Of a stretch of DNA of 5,120 bases, positions 1 through 5,120 are shown in pieces. The stretch spans positions 1 through 5,120 of the forward strand of contig URCT01000146.1 of the NCBI GenBank assembly GCA_900546385.1. Reading direction: 5' to 3'. Made by a program: the position numbers and the translations under genes. Each line of letters opens with the position of its first letter. Positions within the stretch are counted from its first letter, which is position 1. Source of the stretch: an uncultured Eubacteriales bacterium. Its GTDB lineage: Bacteria; Bacillota; Clostridia; Oscillospirales; CAG-382. Under the pieces are notes generated by a model that saw nothing but the letters and a program-made list of their open reading frames with translations, was not told the DNA's origin and made no database searches.

Positions 1-1127
1 GGCGTGAGTTGAAAATCACCGCTTGGCTGGAGGACGATGACGGCACGGTGATTCCCGAATCGCCGGAGGATTTCAACTATACGTTTGTTGTTTTGAACAA
101 GCCGGTATCCACACTTGCCGAAACGGATGCAAACGGCAATCCGATCCTCTATACTAGCGGCACAAAATACAGGCTTGTGAACGAATATGCCGACTCTGAA
201 CGGCAGATCCGGCTGTTTTATACCCGTGACGGCTCTGATCCGACCGATCCGACAAAACGCAAAGAGTTCAAAACGGGCGATGTCTTTACGCTGACGTCCT
301 CCGAAACCCTGCGCGCGATCTATATGGAAACAGTCGATGGCTACAGCTTCTTCGGTCCGGAAGCCAAATACATTTACGGCTTAAAAACACCGTCGGGCGG
401 CGGAGGCGGCGGAGGAGGCGGCGGTGGCGGCAAAGTCACCATCGACAACACGCGAAAGTACACAAAGGATATCTTCGGCAACGAACATCCGACGCATATC
501 GGGTACATTTACGGGTATCCCGATGGCAGTGTTCAGCCGAACGGCGCTATCACGCGTGAGGAAATCGCGGCGATTCTGTACCGCATTACCAACCATGCCT
601 ACGAAAAGCCGTTTGTCGAATCCGGAAATGTTTTCCCGGATGTTGCCATGGGGCGTTGGTCGGTGCACGATATCGAATATTTGGCCGATAAAAATGTGAT
701 TGTCGGCTATCCGGACGGCGAGTTCAAACCGGAAAATCACTTAACGAGAGCTGAATTTGCTGCACTAATCAACCGCTTTGCAGGCCTTCAGAAAACCGAG
801 CGGAATAGTCCGTTCCCGGATGTGGAACAAACGCATTGGGCGTATGCCGATATTTTGGCCTTATACAATTCCGGACTCATGCAAGGATATGAGGACGGTA
901 CCTATCGGCCGGAAAATGAGATAACACGCGCCGAGGTTATGACGGTCGTCAATAAAATCTTGGGCAGAAGACCATCGGATCCGTATGTAAAATCCTTGAA
1001 TTTTAATCCGTTTAGCGATCTGGAAAAAGACAAGTGGTATTATGTCATTGTTTTGGAAGCCACGATAACGCATAACTATTATCTGAATGATAATGGTATT
1101 GAGTATAAGTGGGAGGACTGGAAATAA
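1..1127 (+). CDS. SLH-domain surface protein, C-terminal part (5' end outside window)
   Basis: This is the end of a cell-surface protein that is held on the wall by SLH domains, which in this family bind pyruvylated secondary wall polysaccharide. The frame is open to the window edge. The TTG at 9 has no ribosome binding site or signal peptide after it, so the true start lies upstream. Counting residues from that TTG: residues 1-65 are beta-rich and unassigned. Residues about 67-125 resemble a chitobiase/hexosaminidase C-terminal sandwich (FYTRDGSDPTDP at 70-81, TLTSSETLRAIY at 94-105). Residues 130-141 are twelve glycines. SLH repeats lie at about 151-194, 208-258 and 268-320, with ITREE, LTRAE and ITRAE at 181, 245 and 305 and a YPDG or YEDG turn in each. 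A half-repeat (NPFSDLEKDKWYY) leads to a charged tail ending WEDWK. The first SLH repeat lacks the usual FxDV...W opening. The missing N-terminal part presumably holds the export signal and the functional domains. Confidence 0.93.
   Translation, partial: RELKITAWLEDDDGTVIPESPEDFNYTFVVLNKPVSTLAETDANGNPILYTSGTKYRLVNEYADSERQIRLFYTRDGSDPTDPTKRKEFKTGDVFTLTSSETLRAIYMETVDGYSFFGPEAKYIYGLKTPSGGGGGGGGGGGGKVTIDNTRKYTKDIFGNEHPTHIGYIYGYPDGSVQPNGAITREEIAAILYRITNHAYEKPFVESGNVFPDVAMGRWSVHDIEYLADKNVIVGYPDGEFKPENHLTRAEFAALINRFAGLQKTERNSPFPDVEQTHWAYADILALYNSGLMQGYEDGTYRPENEITRAEVMTVVNKILGRRPSDPYVKSLNFNPFSDLEKDKWYYVIVLEATITHNYYLNDNGIEYKWEDWK
396..431 (+). repeat. (GGN)12 tract coding for a poly-glycine linker
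   Basis: Twelve consecutive glycine codons separate the beta-sandwich domain from the SLH repeats. The codons mix GGC, GGA and one GGT, so the tract is not a pure trinucleotide microsatellite. A flexible glycine hinge in front of SLH repeats fits a spacer between the wall-binding part and the exposed part of the protein. The G-rich strand could expand or contract by slippage in whole codons. Confidence 0.9.
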
Positions 1128-1137
1128 ACGCTTGTAA

Positions 1138-1180
1138 CCGGGCGCGGCATCCTGTAGAACCGTGGATGAGCCGTGCCCGG
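1138..1180 (+). other. Strong RNA hairpin between the SLH gene and the small Cys-rich gene
   Basis: Positions 1138-1148 pair with 1170-1180 over 11 base pairs, including one G-U. The stem continues as 1149-1152 with 1164-1167 across a two-base GA bulge, leaving an 11-base loop (1153-1163). No T-run follows, so it does not look like an intrinsic terminator. Part of its 3' arm can instead pair with 1184-1188 or with 1220-1226. Possible roles are an mRNA stability or processing element, or a translation-control leader for the next gene. I do not recognise it as a named RNA family. Confidence 0.6.
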
Positions 1181-1209
1181 ATAGGGCAGAAAGGCGAACA
1201 ATTTGAGCG

Positions 1210-1458
1210 ATGGTGGTGCGGCACGGTGAGGAGACAACGAAGGGATTGAGTGCTTTGAGAAGTTTGATACGATTCCATAAACAACTGTGTCCGCATTGCA
1301 AAAACGGAAAACGCACCTATGAATTAGATGAACAGTCGCCGATGTGTCCGTATTTGGCCTGTCATAACGGAAAAACGTGTGCCATGTTTGAAAAGCTGAA
1401 AACGCTTGAAGAGAAACGTTTTTGGAATCGCATCAAGAAATTATTCGGGACGAAATAA
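1210..1458 (+). CDS. Small Cys-rich, probably zinc-binding protein of unknown function
   Basis: I do not recognise this protein. It has 82 residues from the ATG and five cysteines: CPHC at 27-30, then C46, C51 and C57 in the stretch from SPMCPYLAC through KTCAMF. His29 and His52 sit next to cysteines. The spacing suggests a zinc-ribbon-like fold, but no family can be named. The last 20 residues are rich in Lys, Arg and aromatics (KRFWNRIKKLFGTK) and could form a basic helix that binds nucleic acid or membrane. There is no signal peptide, so a cytoplasmic place is likely. The start is uncertain. The ATG has no good ribosome binding site, whereas GAGGAG at 1228-1233 lies upstream of in-frame TTG codons at 1246 and 1255, which would give about 67-70 residues and keep every cysteine. 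It runs in the same direction as the SLH gene, 82 bases after it, and is followed by a terminator. Confidence 0.6.
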   Translation: MVVRHGEETTKGLSALRSLIRFHKQLCPHCKNGKRTYELDEQSPMCPYLACHNGKTCAMFEKLKTLEEKRFWNRIKKLFGTK

Positions 1459-1503
1459 TTCGTTTGACAGAAAATTCATATCGCAAATCACCTTGCAAAA
1501 GGC

Positions 1504-1573
1504 AAAAAAACAACCACCGGTTTTGATATGTACTCAGTATTGGGTAATATCATTATCCGGTGGTTATTTTTAT
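1504..1573. terminator. Bidirectional intrinsic terminator between convergent genes
   Basis: AACCACCGG at 1512-1520 pairs perfectly with CCGGTGGTT at 1557-1565. Inside it, TGATAT (1524-1529) pairs with ATATCA (1547-1552), and TAC (1531-1533) with GTA (1544-1546), giving a long hairpin. On the + strand the stem is followed by ATTTTTAT. On the - strand it is followed by a run of seven T (complement of 1504-1510). It can therefore end both the rightward small gene, whose stop lies at 1456-1458, and the leftward GLUG gene, whose stop lies at 1584-1586. Confidence 0.88.
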
Positions 1574-1583
1574 AGGCTTTTAC

Positions 1584-4500
1584 TTAAAAGCGAAGCTCCA
1601 ACGGGTCACGTAACAGAGCAAGCGTCGCGGCATCTACAATGGAAAGTGTGCAGCTTTCGGCACTTTCGATGTCGTCCAGTTCTACGGTGACGGTTTGCAC
1701 GGATGAGGGATTTTCGACGGTTTTGATTTGAAAATCGACCATTTTTCCGCGATTGTCATACGCGCCGATCAAAACCTGATAGCATTCCACATCACGGAAG
1801 CCGAGCACCAACGAGGCAACGACCGTTTCGGTTTCAGTGTCGTAGCGGAATTCCTTGATGCGGTAGACATTTTTGGCGGTGGCTTCATAGCGTAACGTCG
1901 GAAGTGACGCGTCATTCAACTGCCAAACAGTCTCGGTGTCAAAGCCGAGGGTTTCCAAAAATGCTGCTGTAAAGAAGGTTTCCAGCAATTCCTCGGAGCG
2001 GTCGGCATATTGGATCTTGGAAGCGGTCAGCTTCATTTCCTTGTAGCCGACGCAGTTTTTCATCGTTGCTTCACTGTTTTTATAGGCGTATATCTGACCG
2101 GCATAGCAGGCATATTCACCGGCTTCGGCGGTAAGATCGCCTGTGGCGAAAGAATTGCGAACCGTTCCGTTTTCAGCGATTTCAGAGAGTGAAGCTGTTG
2201 CGGAAAGCGCGGTTTCAATGTAGGCATCCGTGTCAAAGAGGAAGCCGACAATGCCGCCGGCATAGGCGGAAACGGGCGATTTGGCACTTATCGTACCGGC
2301 AGAGTAGCAGCGGTCAATACCGGAAATGCCGAGCGTTGCACCGTTAAACCGACCGGCAATGCCGCCGGCCATGGCAAGCGACTTTGCGTTTATATCAAGA
2401 GCAGTCAAGGAATAGCAGTTTTGGATATTCAAACGCATGGTATCATCCGAAACGATGGCTTCGCCGACGATGCCGCCGACATAGAGCGAGTCACCGGAGG
2501 CACGAATTGTACCGTCAGCCGTGCATTCCGTGATTTCCGCAAGGATATTCGTTCCTTTTGTCTGTATTTTTCCGGCAACCGAGCCGATATACACGGCTTC
2601 GGTGTCGGCTGCCTGCATATTTACCGTGAAGTTGGAAACCGCAAGCTTTGAAACAATGCCGTTTTCGATGAGACCGAACACGCCGACATAGGCTTGTTCG
2701 CGCGTGATTTGGAAGTTGTTCACGCTGTATCCGGCACCGTCAAAATGACCGCGGAAAGGCGTTTCGGCATTTCCGATCGGCGTCCATTCGTGACCGCCGA
2801 GATCGATGTCGCTTTCCAAAACATAGTATGCCGTATTATAGGCATCCGTTCCGACGTTCTGCGACAAGAAATACAGGTTGGCCGGTGTCAAAATGCTGAA
2901 CGGATCGTCTTTTGTGCCGGAGCCTTTGACAAAGGCATCTGCCGTTTTTCCGTCCCAAACGCCGGTTTCAATGCGTGCATAAACCGCATAAAACACCATA
3001 TCGCCGGAAACGGTGGCATTTTTGACATTGTCCGGACCGTTTTCGCTGTCCGACCAATGGGTGAACACATACCGGAACGCTTGATCGGATTCTTTTTCGG
3101 GAGCTTGCGGGAAGACAATGGGAGAGCCATAGATAAGTGTGTCCGTTTGAAGAAGCTTACCGTCTGCCATAAAGTCGATCTTGTAGGAGCGGTATTCGTT
3201 TGTAAAGTTGGCAAAGAACAGCGTATCGCAAAGCAAGCGCGTGTCTGCAAGCTTGACCGCTTCGCCGTTCGGGATCAAAGACCAATGCGAGAAGACATAG
3301 TGGCTGTCCGGCGTTTCCGTAAACGCGGCAGCCGTGCCGCCGAAGGAAACGTCTTCTGCGTGAAACACCGTGTTTTCCTCATAAAAGAATGCTGTGACGT
3401 GCGGCGCGCTTGAAGGCGTTGCGATAAGCACCGGATATGTATACGGTGCTGTGCCGTTTTTCCAAATCTTTTCGGAATAACCAAAGTAGGAGGTAAGGTC
3501 AGCCGCTTTTTCGGCGGTCAGCTCCTTTACGAGAGCCGTTTCCGAAGAAGAAAACGTTTTGCCGGCTAACAGGCTGTCGGCAAGCACGTAGCAGCCGGAA
3601 GTAAGGATGCCGCCTTGCACATCGGCCTGCGCATCGGCAACAAAGCGGCCGCTTTCGGAATCGCGCGAGCCAGTATCGACAACGCTGCCGACACAATAGC
3701 TGTTGTCAAGTGAAAAATCCGCATTGCTCGACGAACCGGCAACGCTCGAAAAGCCGCCGAGATAGGCGGTATTGGCAGTGCTTTTGCCGTAAACGTTGGA
3801 GAAGGTATAGCAGTTTTCGATGGATACGCCGGATGCGGACGCAACCAAATACCCGAGCAAACCGCCGGAATAGTTCTCGGCAATCGCTTCGGTAACAACG
3901 CCGCCGGCGGAATAACAGCCGCTAAGCTGAATCGAAGCACCTGCAGCCGAACCGAAATAACCAATGAAACCGCTGGCCTTGAGATTGTCCGATTTGGAGC
4001 GGGTCACAGCGGAGATGCCGTTTACACGAGATAGTGAATACGAATTTGCAATAACAAGTGTGCTGTCCTCATCGCGTGAACCGACATAGCCGGCAAAACC
4101 GCCGATCGTCAGGTTAAACCGGGTGTCCGATGACGCGGAGGAAGCGTAGCCGCTTGATTTTCCGGTGATCTCTGCATCGGTCGAACAGCCGCTGACGGTA
4201 AGGGACGCACCTTGGGACGCATGAAGATAGCCTGCAAGACTGCCGGTATAAACGGAATATGCTTTGCTCTCGGCAAAAAGCGTAACATCCTTTACATGGC
4301 AGTTTTCGATAGCGGCAGTCTTTTTATTGCCGAGTGCCAAAAAGCGTCCGACTAATCCACCGGCATACAAGACATTATTGGTCGATAAAGAAATCTGGGC
4401 ATTCGAGATGGTGAGATTCTTGACCGTACCGTTGTACACAAGCCCAAAGAAGCCGGCATAAACGCAGTCTTCGGAGATAACAAAGTTTGAAACTGTGTGA

Positions 4501-5012
4501 CCGTCGCCGTCGAAAACACCTTGGAAGGTGGTGCTGTATTCCGTCTCAGCCGCATAATAGCCGACCGGCATCCATTCGGCACCGTTCAAATTGATGTCCG
4601 CAGTGAGTTTGTAGTACGCCTTCGTGTATGCGCCGGTCGTGTCGCTGTTAATGGTGGAAGAAAAACGTTCCAAATCATCAGCATCGGAAAGCAAATAGGG
4701 CGATTCCTCCGTTCCGTCACCGGTAAAGAAGACGGAAAACAGCGATGCGGAAGCATCGTCATCCGTTTGCGGATGATAAGTGAAAGAAGACGGCTTTTCA
4801 CCCGGAGCAAAAGCAAATTCCGTGAAGGATTCGGGAAGCTCAAACGGCGAATCGCCGAAAAAGCCGGCTTCCGCCCGGATAAGCGACGGCGAAGTCGGTT
4901 CGGCAGACGTTTCAACGTCAAAATCGAAGGAAAGTGCCTGAGAGGCAAGAGCAAACGATGCAAGAAGGGCTGCCATAAGTGTAAACGTTTTGAGAAGTGC
5001 TTTGATTTTCAT
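1584..5012 (-). CDS. Large secreted GLUG-repeat / InlB-type repeat surface protein
   Basis: This is a complete 1142-residue exported protein, probably an adhesin-like or coat protein; no catalytic motif is visible. Residues 1-26 form a signal peptide with lysines at 2, 4 and 8, a hydrophobic core, and likely cleavage after SQA (26) or ALA (23). Residues 27-96 are acidic, Ser- and Pro-rich. A first GLUG block (about 97-530) opens with GDGTEESPYLL and has glycine motifs such as AGGLVG (217), IGGFAG (303) and SGGLLG (382). Two InlB-type repeats follow (about 537-605 and 606-682), each with a YVFxHWS...NG motif (572 and 648). A second GLUG block (about 696-1041) opens with GSGTKDDPFSIL and has VGGIVG (845), AGGIAG (882) and AGGIVG (918). 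A beta-rich C-terminal domain (about 1047-1142) has the look of the fibronectin-III-like ends of clostridial surface proteins. No LPXTG motif, SLH repeat or C-terminal membrane segment is present, so the mode of retention is unknown. The ATG is supported by the signal peptide, the ribosome binding site and the promoter. Confidence 0.93.
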   Translation of the reverse strand: MKIKALLKTFTLMAALLASFALASQALSFDFDVETSAEPTSPSLIRAEAGFFGDSPFELPESFTEFAFAPGEKPSSFTYHPQTDDDASASLFSVFFTGDGTEESPYLLSDADDLERFSSTINSDTTGAYTKAYYKLTADINLNGAEWMPVGYYAAETEYSTTFQGVFDGDGHTVSNFVISEDCVYAGFFGLVYNGTVKNLTISNAQISLSTNNVLYAGGLVGRFLALGNKKTAAIENCHVKDVTLFAESKAYSVYTGSLAGYLHASQGASLTVSGCSTDAEITGKSSGYASSASSDTRFNLTIGGFAGYVGSRDEDSTLVIANSYSLSRVNGISAVTRSKSDNLKASGFIGYFGSAAGASIQLSGCYSAGGVVTEAIAENYSGGLLGYLVASASGVSIENCYTFSNVYGKSTANTAYLGGFSSVAGSSSNADFSLDNSYCVGSVVDTGSRDSESGRFVADAQADVQGGILTSGCYVLADSLLAGKTFSSSETALVKELTAEKAADLTSYFGYSEKIWKNGTAPYTYPVLIATPSSAPHVTAFFYEENTVFHAEDVSFGGTAAAFTETPDSHYVFSHWSLIPNGEAVKLADTRLLCDTLFFANFTNEYRSYKIDFMADGKLLQTDTLIYGSPIVFPQAPEKESDQAFRYVFTHWSDSENGPDNVKNATVSGDMVFYAVYARIETGVWDGKTADAFVKGSGTKDDPFSILTPANLYFLSQNVGTDAYNTAYYVLESDIDLGGHEWTPIGNAETPFRGHFDGAGYSVNNFQITREQAYVGVFGLIENGIVSKLAVSNFTVNMQAADTEAVYIGSVAGKIQTKGTNILAEITECTADGTIRASGDSLYVGGIVGEAIVSDDTMRLNIQNCYSLTALDINAKSLAMAGGIAGRFNGATLGISGIDRCYSAGTISAKSPVSAYAGGIVGFLFDTDAYIETALSATASLSEIAENGTVRNSFATGDLTAEAGEYACYAGQIYAYKNSEATMKNCVGYKEMKLTASKIQYADRSEELLETFFTAAFLETLGFDTETVWQLNDASLPTLRYEATAKNVYRIKEFRYDTETETVVASLVLGFRDVECYQVLIGAYDNRGKMVDFQIKTVENPSSVQTVTVELDDIESAESCTLSIVDAATLALLRDPLELRF
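1890..2927 (-). repeat. Second GLUG block (protein-level internal duplication, residues about 696-1041)
   Basis: This segment repeats the plan of the first GLUG block. It has the opening GSGTKDDPFSIL, a DIDLGGHEWTPIG strand, FRGHFDGAGYSVNNF, and VGVFGLIENGIVSKLAVSN, which lines up with AGFFGLVYNGTVKNLTISN of the first block. Five glycine motifs follow at residues 809, 845, 882, 918 and 971; the last (AGQIYA) is degenerate. It ends in VWQLNDASLPTLRY, which matches IWKNGTAPYTYPVL at the end of the first block. The similarity is clear in protein but diverged in DNA, so the duplication is old. Confidence 0.85.
2967..3404 (-). repeat. Two tandem InlB-type (Listeria-Bacteroides) repeats, residues about 537-682
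   Basis: Two units of roughly 70-75 residues lie side by side between the GLUG blocks. Each starts with an aromatic beta strand (TAFFYEENTVF; YKIDFMADGKL), has a central YVFSHWS or YVFTHWS motif followed by NG, and ends in an F/Y-rich strand (LFFANF; VFYAVY). This is the pattern of the InlB B-repeat / Listeria-Bacteroides repeat family, small beta-grasp-like modules common in secreted surface proteins. Here they probably act as a spacer between the two GLUG blocks. Confidence 0.75.
3423..4724 (-). repeat. First GLUG block (residues about 97-530)
   Basis: The block opens with GDGTEESPYLL, then DINLNGAEWMPVG and FQGVFDGDGHTVSNF, the usual lead-in to GLUG repeats. Glycine motifs follow at residues 217 (AGGLVG), 256 (TGSLAG), 303 (IGGFAG), 347 (SGFIG), 382 (SGGLLG) and 418 (LGGFSS). 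Most are separated by a strand with a Cys-aromatic or Cys-Ser motif (NCHV, GCST, GCYS, NCYT, SYCV, GCYV). The regular spacing of about 35-45 residues suggests stacked beta coils. It is longer than the second block by about one to two repeats. Confidence 0.85.
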
Positions 5013-5017
5013 AGGTA

Positions 5018-5023
5018 CCTCGC
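5018..5023 (-). promoter_or_regulatory. Ribosome binding site of the GLUG gene
   Basis: The - strand reads GCGAGG, five bases TACCT, then the ATG. The spacing is slightly short but usable, and it supports the start at 5012. The site overlaps the 8-base palindrome AGGTACCT (5013-5020), which lies between the site and the start codon. Confidence 0.7.
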
Positions 5024-5066
5024 ATATATCGACAAATGTATAGAAGTTTCCGATAATATCAGTTTA

Positions 5067-5095
5067 ATTATACAATTTACAACCCCAAATGTCAA
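5067..5095 (-). promoter_or_regulatory. Consensus housekeeping (SigA-type) promoter of the GLUG gene
   Basis: On the - strand the -35 box is TTGACA (complement of 5090-5095) and the -10 box is TATAAT (complement of 5067-5072). They are separated by exactly 17 bases (5073-5089). Both boxes match the consensus perfectly. A run of seven A on the - strand (complement of 5099-5105) lies just upstream of the -35 box and could act as an UP-like element. Transcription should start near 5060, giving a leader of about 48 bases. No operator or terminator-like structure is evident in that leader. Confidence 0.9.
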
Positions 5096-5120
5096 TTGTT
5101 TTTTTGTGAAAAGTGCAAAA

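Noticed and set aside
381..740. Open frames on both strands across the glycine tract
   Set aside because: They are shadows created by the GC-rich (GGN)12 tract and the SLH coding sequence; the Ala-rich translation is only the glycine codons read in other frames.
861..1316. - strand open frames opposite the end of the SLH gene and the following gap
   Set aside because: They are antisense to conserved SLH repeats and to the hairpin, with no protein features and no supporting start signal.
1464..1469. TTGACA just after the Cys-rich gene, a possible -35 box
   Set aside because: No TATAAT-like box lies about 17 bases downstream (the positions read AATCAC), and the only thing downstream is the terminator.
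1406..1690. + strand open frame of 94 codons after the Cys-rich gene
   Set aside because: It overlaps the end of the Cys-rich gene in another frame, crosses the terminator hairpin and runs into the 3' end of the GLUG gene on the other strand.
2694..3413. Long + strand open frame of 239 codons inside the GLUG gene
   Set aside because: It lies fully antisense to well-supported repeat domains with a signal peptide, promoter and terminator. Its translation shows no recognisable domain, and long antisense frames are common opposite genes of this base composition.
3423..4724. Repeated short G/C-rich words in the GLUG gene, considered as a CRISPR-like or direct DNA repeat array
   Set aside because: The recurring words encode the GG-x-x-G motifs. 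They are imperfect, vary in spacing and keep the reading frame, so they are protein repeats and not a CRISPR array.

Overview
This window looks like chromosomal DNA from a Gram-positive anaerobe of the Clostridia type. The reasons are an S-layer-homology (SLH) anchored surface protein, a large secreted protein built of GLUG-type and InlB-type repeats, a consensus SigA-type promoter and U-tract intrinsic terminators. Base composition looks close to balanced (estimated by eye). No ribosomal, tRNA, CRISPR, phage or transposase sequence is visible, so the species cannot be named from this window.

Layout, left to right. Positions 1-1127 (+) hold the 3' part of a surface protein gene that enters from upstream. 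It carries a chitobiase-C-terminal-like beta-sandwich, a 12-glycine linker and three SLH repeats. Positions 1128-1209 are non-coding and hold a very strong hairpin plus shorter competing pairings. Positions 1210-1458 (+) hold a small Cys-rich, probably zinc-binding protein of unknown function whose start is uncertain. Positions 1459-1583 hold a bidirectional intrinsic terminator that serves both the rightward genes and the convergent leftward gene.

Positions 1584-5012 (-) hold one complete gene for a 1142-residue secreted protein. It has a signal peptide, a first GLUG block, two InlB-type (Listeria-Bacteroides) repeats, a second GLUG block that duplicates the first in outline, and a C-terminal beta-rich domain. 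Its promoter at 5067-5095 (-) matches the TTGACA-17-TATAAT consensus exactly, and a ribosome binding site sits just ahead of the ATG.

The two large genes point to the cell surface: one product is held on the wall through SLH domains, and the other is exported with no anchor that I can recognise. They converge on a shared terminator and are separate transcription units, so a joint role in adhesion or in the cell coat is only an inference. I see no clear new enzymatic or defence system. The less ordinary items are the structured segment at 1129-1226, the unassigned Cys-rich small protein, and the regular cysteine column in the GLUG repeats.
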